A stretch of DNA of 64,000 bases from Agromyces soli (GTDB lineage Bacteria; Actinomycetota; Actinomycetes; Actinomycetales; Microbacteriaceae). Under the pieces are notes generated by a model. It saw nothing but the letters and a program-made list of their open reading frames with translations, did not search any database and had not been told where the DNA came from. This document shows positions 57,282-64,000 of the stretch, one piece after another. Position 1 is the first letter of the stretch. Every line of letters starts with the position of its first letter. The position numbers were made by a program, and so were the translations under genes. Where the stretch lies: assembly GCF_022811605.1 (NCBI RefSeq), contig NZ_CP094533.1, positions 3,534,001-3,598,000 of the forward strand. The letters run 5' to 3'.

Positions 57282-59195
57282 GTGTCAGCTGATTGGGCCG
57301 AACTGCAGCGCGTCGTCTTCCCGCAGGACGGCGATCCCGACGTGCTGCCGCTCTACATCGACGCCGATGTCTGGGCTCGCTTCGGGGCCCGCGAGGTTCG
57401 GGTCAGCGACCGCGCGCACATCGACGACGTGCTCGGTCGCCGCTCCTTCCGGGTCGCGGCCGGCGAACGGATGTCGTTCGCCGGGTACTTCAACGCCTTC
57501 CCGGCCTCCTACTGGCAGCACTGGACCGTGGTCGACCGAATCCGGCTGCGCGCGGAGCTCGAGGGCGACGGGACGCTGCTCGTGTACCGCTCCACCGCGC
57601 AGGGCGTCCCCCAGCGGGTCGCCAGCGAAGCCCTGCGGGGCAGCACCGAGTTGCGCATCGATCTGCCGGTCACGACCTTCGGCGACGGCGGATGGTACTG
57701 GTTCGACATCGTCGCGGGCCGCAGCGACGTCGTGCTCCGCGAAGCGGTGTGGGAGACCGACGCTGCGCCGCCGCGGCAGGGCACGGCCTCGATCGGCATC
57801 ACCACGATGAACAAGCCGGACTTCTGCGTGCGGACCCTCGACGCGATCGCGGCGGACGGCTCGCTCGACGAACTCGTCGACCGCGTCTACGTGGTCGACC
57901 AGGGCACCGCGCTCGTCGCGGACCGCGAGGAGTACCCGCAGCTCTCCGAACGGCTCGGCGATCGCCTGCAGCTGATCGAGCAGCCCAATCTCGGCGGGTC
58001 CGGCGGGTTCGCCCGGTCGATGCTCGAGACGCTCGAGGCCGGCGCCGCCGAGTTCCTGATCCTGCTGGACGACGACGTCACCATCGAGCCGGAGAGCATC
58101 GCGCGCAGCATCCGGTTCGCGCGGTACGCGACGAAGCCCGTCCTCGTCGGCGGCCACATGTTCGACCTGCTCGACCGGCCGGTGATGCACGCCTTCGCGG
58201 AGACCATGGATCTCGGGCCGTTCATGTGGCATGCGCAGCCGCACGATCAGGTGCCCCACGACTTCCGGTTCAGCAACGTCCGGCAGACGAAGTGGATGCA
58301 CGCACGGATGGACGCCGACTACAACGGCTGGTGGTTCTGCCTGATCCCGGTCGCGGCGATCCGGGCGGCCGGCCTCTCGCTTCCGGCGTTCATCAAGTGG
58401 GACGACGCCGAGTACTGCCTGCGCGCCGGCGCGCACGGCTTCCCGACCGTGACGCTCCCCGGAGCCGCACTCTGGCACGTGTCCTGGCTCGACAAGGACG
58501 ACTCGATCGACTGGCAGGCGTACTTCCACGCGCGGAACCGGTTCGTGGCGGCGCTGCTGCACTCGCCGTTCCCCGACGGCGGTCGGATCACCGGCGACAG
58601 CTTCCGCTGGGACATCCGCCATCTGCTGGCCATGCAGTACTACCCGGTGACCCTGCGCCACCGCGCCCTCCGCGACGTCCTCCGCGGCCCGGAGCACATG
58701 CAGCAGGAGTTGCCGACGATCCTCGGTTCGCTTCGGGAGACGGCCGCATCCTTCCCCGAGAAGACCGTGCTCCGCGAGGACGCGATCCCGCGCACGGTGG
58801 AGGGCAAGAAGGTCTTCCCGCTCGGGCCCGACGGCAAGCCCGCCAAGGGGCCCCGCGGCCTCGCGCTCGTGCTGTTCACCGCGCGCATGACGCTCCGGCA
58901 GGCCTTCACCAGGCCGGCCCCGCGCAACATCGAGGCCCCGCAGGTCGAGCTGGCCAAGCGCGACGGCGCCTGGTTCCGCCTCCCCTTCTACGACAGCGCG
59001 CTCGTGTCGACCGCTGACGGGACGGGCAAGGTTCGCTACACCAGGAACCCGGCGCGCTTCCGCAAGATGCTCCGCGAGAGCCGTCGTCTCCACCGGGAGA
59101 TCAAGCGGCGCTGGCCGGAGCTGTCTGCGCGCTACCGGGAGGCGCTGCCGGAGATCACCTCGCCGGACGCGTGGCGGAAGACCTTCCACCAGTAG
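57282..59195 (+). CDS. GlfT2-like galactofuranosyltransferase
   Basis: A 637-residue GT2 protein, the same length as M. tuberculosis GlfT2, which polymerises the galactofuranan. The N-terminal beta-rich domain (about 1-160) ends at GTASIGITTMNKPDFCVRTL; the GT-A core has FLILLDDDVTIEPES (Asp triad near residue 262), FIKWDDAEYCLRAGAHGF (about 373) and LWHVSWLDKDDSIDW (His about 398), which are the catalytic Asp-Asp-Asp, Asp-Asp and His of GlfT2. The C-terminal part (about 480-637) is helical. GTG at 57282 follows CCGGAGAA. It converges on the wecB/GT2 pair. UDP-galactofuranose would come from galE here plus a mutase outside the window. Confidence 0.93.
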   Translation: MSADWAELQRVVFPQDGDPDVLPLYIDADVWARFGAREVRVSDRAHIDDVLGRRSFRVAAGERMSFAGYFNAFPASYWQHWTVVDRIRLRAELEGDGTLLVYRSTAQGVPQRVASEALRGSTELRIDLPVTTFGDGGWYWFDIVAGRSDVVLREAVWETDAAPPRQGTASIGITTMNKPDFCVRTLDAIAADGSLDELVDRVYVVDQGTALVADREEYPQLSERLGDRLQLIEQPNLGGSGGFARSMLETLEAGAAEFLILLDDDVTIEPESIARSIRFARYATKPVLVGGHMFDLLDRPVMHAFAETMDLGPFMWHAQPHDQVPHDFRFSNVRQTKWMHARMDADYNGWWFCLIPVAAIRAAGLSLPAFIKWDDAEYCLRAGAHGFPTVTLPGAALWHVSWLDKDDSIDWQAYFHARNRFVAALLHSPFPDGGRITGDSFRWDIRHLLAMQYYPVTLRHRALRDVLRGPEHMQQELPTILGSLRETAASFPEKTVLREDAIPRTVEGKKVFPLGPDGKPAKGPRGLALVLFTARMTLRQAFTRPAPRNIEAPQVELAKRDGAWFRLPFYDSALVSTADGTGKVRYTRNPARFRKMLRESRRLHREIKRRWPELSARYREALPEITSPDAWRKTFHQ

Positions 59196-59231
59196 CCCGG
59201 TCCGCAGCGGCTCGATCCCGCAGACGGCGCT

Positions 59232-60305
59232 TCAGCCGCGAGCAGCGGCGCTGGAGAGGGCCCTCGCGGCGCGGTGCATGCGCAGCGGCGCGTCCCTGGC
59301 GAGCAGCCGTGACGGATCCGCCGTGAGCAGCAGCTCGTGCAGACGCCGCGGACGGCGCGCGAACGCGAGCACGGCGGCGAGCTCCGCGTCCGGGTCGGCG
59401 AGCGCGCGAAGGATCCGGCGCTCCGCGATCGACAGCGGCGCAGCGGCCGAAGGCGCCGCCGTGCGGATCGCCGCGACCGTCCGGGCGACGGCGACGCGGT
59501 CGGCCGCCGACCACTCGGCCGGCGTCGGCCGGTTCCTGGCCGTCTGCAGGACGTGGTTGCGCAGCAGCTTCGTGGCCACCGCCCGCTGTGCCCGCCGCGG
59601 CAGCCGGCTGAACGTGGGCGAGTCGAGCAGTCGCAGCACGCACGCGAGATCGTCCGCGACGGGTCGTCGGGTGGTCGTGACGCGTTCACCGGCGTCGTCG
59701 TTCAGGCGGTAGGCCGGCCCGCTGCGGGCGAACGCCACGCCGCGCCCCGAGAACCACAGCGCGATCGCGTACTCCACGTCCTCCCCCGTCGCGAGCCCCA
59801 CGCTGAGCCGGAGCGACGGGAAGCGCCGCCGGTCGACGAGCGCGAAGGTGTGCGTCCGGTAGACGAGTCGATCGGCGATCGGGTCGAGCAGCGCGCGGTC
59901 GCCGGCGCGCGCGAGCGGGGAGAGCAGCGGCGTCGCGCCGTTCCGCCGGATGAGCGGGATCGCGACGGACGCGCCGCCGGCACGCTGCGCGGCGAGCAAT
60001 GAGGCGAGCAGGCCGGGCTCGAACTCGTCGTCGGAATCGAGGCGGATGACGAAGTCCGCGGTCGCCCGTTCGAGCCCGGCGTTCACCGGGCCGGCGGGGC
60101 TCGGTACGCCGTCGTGGTGCGCGATCACCTCGACGCGCGGGTCGCCCGCCGTCTCACCCAGGCGCGCGCGGACCCGTTCGGCCGACAGCTCGTGACCCAC
60201 GACGATCACGCGGCTCGTCTCCGCCTCGCGCAGCGCCGAGGCGACGGCGCGATCGATCGGCCGGTCCAGTCGGTGGACCGGAACGACGACGTCCACGGTC
60301 GGCAC
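59232..60305 (-). CDS. glycosyltransferase family 2 protein
   Basis: A 357-residue protein. GT-A core: PTVDVVVPVHRLDRPIDRAV, VIVVGHELSAERVRARLGET, FVIRLDSDDEFEPGLLASLL (DSDD near 95) and TGEDVEYAIALWFSGRGVAF. A basic, Ala/Arg-rich C-terminus of about 150 residues follows. GTG start at 60305, five bases past the wecB stop, so it belongs to the wecB transcript. The reading MPTVDVVV is preferred over the overlapping upstream GTG. Donor unknown; UDP-ManNAc from WecB is a possible substrate by context. Confidence 0.85.
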   Translation of the reverse strand: MPTVDVVVPVHRLDRPIDRAVASALREAETSRVIVVGHELSAERVRARLGETAGDPRVEVIAHHDGVPSPAGPVNAGLERATADFVIRLDSDDEFEPGLLASLLAAQRAGGASVAIPLIRRNGATPLLSPLARAGDRALLDPIADRLVYRTHTFALVDRRRFPSLRLSVGLATGEDVEYAIALWFSGRGVAFARSGPAYRLNDDAGERVTTTRRPVADDLACVLRLLDSPTFSRLPRRAQRAVATKLLRNHVLQTARNRPTPAEWSAADRVAVARTVAAIRTAAPSAAAPLSIAERRILRALADPDAELAAVLAFARRPRRLHELLLTADPSRLLARDAPLRMHRAARALSSAAARG

Positions 60306-60310
60306 GGGGA

Positions 60311-61375
60311 CTACCCGGCCGACCACTCGGACAGCGCGGCGATCACCCGGGCGGCGGCGCGGCCGTCGCCGTACGGCTCGGCGTCGGTGTCGGCCGGCCG
60401 CGGGCGGGCGACGGCCGCGGCGACGTCCGCGGGATCGGCGGCGAGCCGGTTCCAGCCGAGCTCGACGGTCTCGACCCACTCCGTCTCGGTGCGGACGGTG
60501 GTGCACGGCACACGGAGGAGGAAGGCCTCCTTCTGCAGCCCGCCGGAGTCGGTGACGACGCCGGCGCTCGACATGGTCGCCGCGACGAGGTCCGGGTAGC
60601 GCAGGGGCGGGTGCGCCAACAGGGCGCCCTGCTCGAGCGGGATGCCGTGCTCCGCGCACTTCGCCACGAGCCGGGGATGCGCCATCACCACGACGGGCCG
60701 ATCGAGCCGGCCGAGCGACTCGAGGATGGCTCGGAGCCGGGCGGGGTCGTCGGTGTTCTCGGCGCGGTGGATCGTCGCGAGGTAGTACTCGCCCGCCGCG
60801 TACCCGGGGAGGCCGACGGCATCCGCCGCGAGCACCCGGTCCCGCACCTGGTACAGGACGTCGGTCATGACGTCGCCGACCACGATCGACCGGTCGGCGA
60901 GTCCCTCGTCGGCCAGGTGGCGCATCGCGACCTCGGTCGGCGCGAGGCAGAGGTCGGCGGCGTGGTCGGTCAGGACGCGGTTGTGCTCCTCCGGCATCCG
61001 TCTGTTGAACGAGCGCAGCCCGGCCTCGAGGTGCGCCACCTTGAAGTGGAGCTTCACCGCACTGACCGCGGCGGCGAGCGTGGAGTTCGTGTCGCCGTAC
61101 ACGAGGACCCAGTCGGGCCGGTGCTCGTCGAGCACGGCGTCCATGGCCCCGAGCATCGCGCCGGTCTGGACGCCGTGACTCCCCGAGCCCACTCCGAGGT
61201 GCACGGTCGGCTTCGGGATCGAGAGATCCTCGAAGAAGACGTCCGACAGGAGCGGATCGTAGTGCTGGCCGGTGTGCACGATGAGGTGCTCCACTCCGGC
61301 CTCAGCGGCCGCGCTCGCGATCGGAGCCAGCTTGACGAACTGGGGGCGTGCGCCGACGACGCTCAGAACCTTCAC
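60311..61375 (-). CDS. wecB: UDP-N-acetylglucosamine 2-epimerase (non-hydrolysing)
   Basis: Interconverts UDP-GlcNAc and UDP-ManNAc, a building block of teichoic acid linkage units. A 354-residue GT-B-like protein with the family marks MKVLSVVGARPQFVKLAPIA at the start, VHTGQHYDPLLSDVFFEDL, VLVYGDTNSTLAAAVSAVKL, VAHLEAGLRSFNRRMPEEHN (about 115), and the C-terminal VVTDSGGLQKEAFLLRVPCT and ETEWVETVELGWNRL. GTG start at 61375, 6 bases past TAGAAT (leaderless). The GT2 gene follows 5 bases after its stop. Confidence 0.95.
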   Translation of the reverse strand: MKVLSVVGARPQFVKLAPIASAAAEAGVEHLIVHTGQHYDPLLSDVFFEDLSIPKPTVHLGVGSGSHGVQTGAMLGAMDAVLDEHRPDWVLVYGDTNSTLAAAVSAVKLHFKVAHLEAGLRSFNRRMPEEHNRVLTDHAADLCLAPTEVAMRHLADEGLADRSIVVGDVMTDVLYQVRDRVLAADAVGLPGYAAGEYYLATIHRAENTDDPARLRAILESLGRLDRPVVVMAHPRLVAKCAEHGIPLEQGALLAHPPLRYPDLVAATMSSAGVVTDSGGLQKEAFLLRVPCTTVRTETEWVETVELGWNRLAADPADVAAAVARPRPADTDAEPYGDGRAAARVIAALSEWSAG

Positions 61376-61381
61376 CGGACG

Positions 61382-61387
61382 ATTCTA
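61382..61387 (-). promoter_or_regulatory. -10 box TAGAAT of leaderless wecB transcript
   Basis: TAGAAT on the minus strand, 6 bases before the GTG at 61375. It faces the plus-strand TATGAT at 61432. Confidence 0.5.
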
Positions 61388-61431
61388 TGCGGCGGCGGCC
61401 CTCGGCCGGGGATCGCCCGGGTCGGGCGAAC

Positions 61432-61437
61432 TATGAT
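61432..61437 (+). promoter_or_regulatory. -10 box TATGAT of the ABC exporter gene
   Basis: TATGAT, with transcription expected from about 61445 and a leader of about 45 bases holding GAGGAG (61474-61479). Confidence 0.5.
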
Positions 61438-61489
61438 GGCGGGGATCCGCGCGGACCTTCCGTCCCGCAACTCGAGGAGTCTCCACGCA

Positions 61490-63292
61490 ATGTCCATCTT
61501 CGCCATCGTCATGCGGGTCCTCGACGCGCTCCCCGCAGGCTCGAAGGCCTTCCTGGTCCGGTACACCGTGGCGACCGTCAGCCTCGCGGTGCTCGACGTG
61601 GTCGCGCTCGGCCTGCTCGCCGTGGTGCTGCCGGGCATGATCTCTGGCCAGCCGACGCACCTGCCGCTCGTGGGCAGCGTGTCCACGATGGACCAGTACC
61701 TCGTGATCATCGCGATCATCGCGCTCGTCATCGTGCTGAAGTCCGCGCTCAACGTGCTCGTCGTGCGCATCGGCACCAGCCGCTTCGCCGCGCACGAGGT
61801 CGCCGTCGGCGACAAGCTGCTGGCGGCCTACCTGAGCACGCCGTGGGCCGAGCGAGTCAGGATGAACTCGGCCGACATCGTCCGCTCCGTGGATCAGGGC
61901 GTGAACGCGACCGTCTACGGCGTCCTCATCCCGGCGAGCAGCCTCGTGAGCGAGGTGGTCTCCTCCGCCGCGGTCATCGTCGTGCTCCTCGTCGCGCAGC
62001 CGGCCACCGCCGTGACCACCCTCGTCTACCTGGGGCTCATCGCCCTCCTGCTCTCGCGCGTGATCGCCAAGCGATCGGTTCACCACGGCCGGGTGAACCG
62101 CGAGTACTCCTTCCGCGCCTCCAGGCTCATCACCGAGGCCGTCGCGACGCTGAAGGAGATCACGCTGCGCGGGGCGACCTCGGGAGTCGAGACCGCGGTG
62201 CACGAGAACCGGACGATCGCCTCGCGGGCGCGCGCGTCCGTCTCCTTCCTGAGCGTGGTCCCCCGATTCGTGCTCGAATCGGCTCTGATCATCGGCTTCG
62301 CCCTCGTCGGCGGCGTGGGCTGGATGACGGGCGGGCTCACCGGCGCGATCAGCGCGATCGCCCTCTTCGCGGTGGCCGGGTTCCGGATCGTCCCCTCGCT
62401 CACGCGCTTCCAGGCCATCCTCAACCAGATGCACTCGAACGCCCCGTTCGCCGAGCTGGTGATCGAGGAGATCCACAAGTCGGAGACCCGCAAGCTCGAG
62501 ACCCCCACGGCGGACACCGCCGAGCTCCCGCCCCGCGCCGAGCGCACCATCAGCTTCGACGACGTCTCGTTCGCCTACCTGCCCGGTGGCGAGCCCGCGC
62601 TCCGCGACGTCTCGCTCGAGATCCCGGCGGGCTCGCACATCGCGCTCGTCGGGGCATCCGGTGCCGGCAAGTCGACCGCCGTCGACATGGTGCTCGGACT
62701 GCTGCGACCGACCTCGGGCGAGATCACGATCGGCGGTCGACCCCTCGGCTCGGTCCTGAACGCCTGGCGCTCCTCGATCGGCTACGTCCCGCAGGAGGTC
62801 GCCCTCTTCGACGCGACCATCGCGCAGAACGTCGCCCTGAACTGGGGGGCTGACGGCATCGACGAGCAGCGCGTGCTGCGCGCGCTCGACCGCGCGCAAC
62901 TGCGTCCCCTCGTCGAGGCGCGCGAAGACGGCATCGAGGGCCGCATCGGCGAGCGCGGCATGGCCCTCTCCGGCGGGCAGCGCCAGCGGCTCGGCATCGC
63001 CAGGGCGCTCTACAACGACCCGAGCGTGCTCGTGATGGACGAGGCGACGAGCGCGCTCGACACCTCCACCGAGGCGGCGATCACGGAGGCGATCCAGGAG
63101 ATCGGCAACGAGGTCACGGTCATCACGGTCGCCCACCGGCTCGCCACCATCCGCGACGCCGACATCGTCTTCTTCTTCAAGGCGGGCCGCCTCGAGGCGC
63201 ACGGCGCGTTCGACGAGGTCGTGAGCGCGGTCCCCGACTTCGCCGTGCAGGCGGCACTCGCCGGGCTCGCTCCGCGTTCGGAGCAGGAGTGA
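61490..63292 (+). CDS. MsbA-like ABC exporter (fused permease and ATPase)
   Basis: A 600-residue half-transporter that works as a dimer. Six membrane helices in the first 330 residues (VATVSLAVLDVVALGLLAVV, YLVIIAIIALVIVLKSALNV, VSSAAVIVVLLVAQPATAV and others) precede the ATPase: Walker A LVGASGAGKSTAVDMVLGLL near residue 388, Q-loop GYVPQEVALFDATIAQNVAL, signature LSGGQRQRLGIARALYNDP and Walker B VLVMDEATSALDTSTEAA; H-loop TVAHRLATIRDADIV. Cargo is unknown, but position suggests export of a lipid-linked glycan (PglK-like). ATG at 61490 with GAGGAG about 10 bases before. Its stop overlaps the next GTG. Confidence 0.95.
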   Translation: MSIFAIVMRVLDALPAGSKAFLVRYTVATVSLAVLDVVALGLLAVVLPGMISGQPTHLPLVGSVSTMDQYLVIIAIIALVIVLKSALNVLVVRIGTSRFAAHEVAVGDKLLAAYLSTPWAERVRMNSADIVRSVDQGVNATVYGVLIPASSLVSEVVSSAAVIVVLLVAQPATAVTTLVYLGLIALLLSRVIAKRSVHHGRVNREYSFRASRLITEAVATLKEITLRGATSGVETAVHENRTIASRARASVSFLSVVPRFVLESALIIGFALVGGVGWMTGGLTGAISAIALFAVAGFRIVPSLTRFQAILNQMHSNAPFAELVIEEIHKSETRKLETPTADTAELPPRAERTISFDDVSFAYLPGGEPALRDVSLEIPAGSHIALVGASGAGKSTAVDMVLGLLRPTSGEITIGGRPLGSVLNAWRSSIGYVPQEVALFDATIAQNVALNWGADGIDEQRVLRALDRAQLRPLVEAREDGIEGRIGERGMALSGGQRQRLGIARALYNDPSVLVMDEATSALDTSTEAAITEAIQEIGNEVTVITVAHRLATIRDADIVFFFKAGRLEAHGAFDEVVSAVPDFAVQAALAGLAPRSEQE

Positions 63293-64000
63293 CCCGCCCC
63301 GAACGGGACCCCGCGGTCACCCACCTCTTCGATGCCGCGGGCGTCGCACGGACGCTGACCACGGCCGGACGCTCGAGCGGCCGGCGCTGGTGGCACCTCG
63401 ATGCCCGCGATCTCAGCCGGGACGCGCAGCTCGTTCCGCGGGTGGCCGGCGCAGCCGCCTGGCACGGTCGTCGGGTCGCGTACGAGCTGCGCTCGGACCT
63501 CATCCATCTGCACTACGGCCGTCGGGTCAAGTACCTCGAGCTCTGGCCGCGTCGGCCGTACGTGCTGCACTTCCACGGCACGGACATCCGCCACCACTTC
63601 CACCAGCCGTACGCGCACGACGTGATGCAGGCGGCGGCGGACGGCGCCGCCGCCGTGCTGTACTCGACGCCGGATCTCGCCGAGCACGCCAGAGCGGCCA
63701 GGTCGGACGCCGTGTACTTCGCGAATCCGATCGACGTCTCGGCGCTGCCGGAGTGGCGGCCGGCGAAGACGCCGCTCGTCGTGTTCCCGTCCCGCTGGGA
63801 CGCCTCGAAGGATGCCGAGCGACAGCTCGCGATCGCCGCGGCGCTGCGCGAGGCCCTCCCTCACGTCCGCCTCGAGGGGCTCGACTGGGGCGACTCGGCG
63901 GCCCGCGCCGCCGAGCTCGGCGTCCGGCTCCGGCCGAGGACCGCGAAACCGGAGTACCTGCGCTGGCTCGCGGGGGCGCATGCCGCGGTCGGCCAGCCGG
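63289..64000 (+). CDS. glycosyltransferase (GT-B type), truncated by window edge
   Basis: The first 237 residues are visible; the gene continues past base 64000. The GTG at 63289 overlaps the transporter TGA (GTGA). Marks: ELRSDLIHLHYGRRVKYLEL, RPYVLHFHGTDIRHHFHQPY (acceptor-side His-Gly-Thr-Asp), AVLYSTPDLAEHA, then LVVFPSRWDASKDAERQLAI at the start of the nucleotide-binding half, and EYLRWLAGAHAAVGQP near the edge. This is a GT4-like glycosyltransferase. Coupling to the exporter suggests they serve one glycan. Confidence 0.85.
   Translation, partial: MTRPERDPAVTHLFDAAGVARTLTTAGRSSGRRWWHLDARDLSRDAQLVPRVAGAAAWHGRRVAYELRSDLIHLHYGRRVKYLELWPRRPYVLHFHGTDIRHHFHQPYAHDVMQAAADGAAAVLYSTPDLAEHARAARSDAVYFANPIDVSALPEWRPAKTPLVVFPSRWDASKDAERQLAIAAALREALPHVRLEGLDWGDSAARAAELGVRLRPRTAKPEYLRWLAGAHAAVGQP

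Overview
The window is very GC-rich, gene-dense DNA with no gap longer than about 220 bases between genes. The left part (about 1 to 31 kb) carries mtrA-mtrB-lpqB, secA, hpf, a WhiB regulator, ahcY and manA/manB in an arrangement that resembles the Mycobacterium tuberculosis region around Rv3235 to Rv3260. This points to an Actinobacteria chromosome. Mycolate-specific genes are absent and the DUF4129/DUF4350/MoxR/DUF58/SpoIIM/RDD block is present, so Microbacteriaceae (Agromyces-like) is my best guess. The genus cannot be fixed from the sequence alone. I saw no rRNA, tRNA, transposase, integrase or CRISPR array.

Layout. 0-2 kb: end of a SAF-type membrane protein, a small HTH protein, a conserved hypothetical and an Rv3235-family protein. 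2-10.6 kb, minus strand: mtrA-mtrB-lpqB-comF-hpf-secA (envelope two-component system, ribosome hibernation, Sec export). 10.7-16.3 kb, plus strand: an overlapping operon of a Pro/Gly-rich membrane protein, DUF4129, DUF4350, MoxR ATPase and DUF58. It is followed by an aquaporin, then divergent spoIIM-like and RDD genes. 19-32 kb: ahcY, phosphomannomutase, DUF3499, a Zincin-like protein, DUF5719, a 1029-residue membrane glycosyltransferase, whiB, galE, a GlxA/AraC-type regulator, mannose-6-phosphate isomerase and an acyl-CoA dehydrogenase.

33-64 kb is a cell-surface polymer locus. It has several glycosyltransferases (one fused to a polysaccharide pyruvyltransferase), an acyltransferase with an SGNH domain, UDP-glucose dehydrogenase and a Wzm/Wzt (TagGH-like) ABC exporter. 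Two copies of a fused cytidylyltransferase-reductase of the CDP-ribitol type flank a large convergent or divergent gene for a CDP-glycerol/ribitol phosphotransferase fused to HAD modules. Two tandem O-antigen-ligase-like proteins, a LicD-methyltransferase fusion coupled to a small coiled-coil protein, a flippase, a GlfT2-like galactofuranosyltransferase, WecB, an MsbA-like ABC exporter and a truncated glycosyltransferase follow. Together these fit synthesis, decoration, capping and export of a ribitol-phosphate teichoic acid plus a galactofuranose- and uronate-containing glycan. The polymer structures are inferred, not shown.

Thirteen genes have a TANNNT-type -10 box (one a GATAAT variant) 6-9 bases before an ATG or GTG and lack a convincing ribosome-binding site. 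This is the signature of leaderless transcripts, and I used it to choose several starts. The second cytidylyltransferase-reductase gene can only start upstream of its catalytic motif at a CTG codon.
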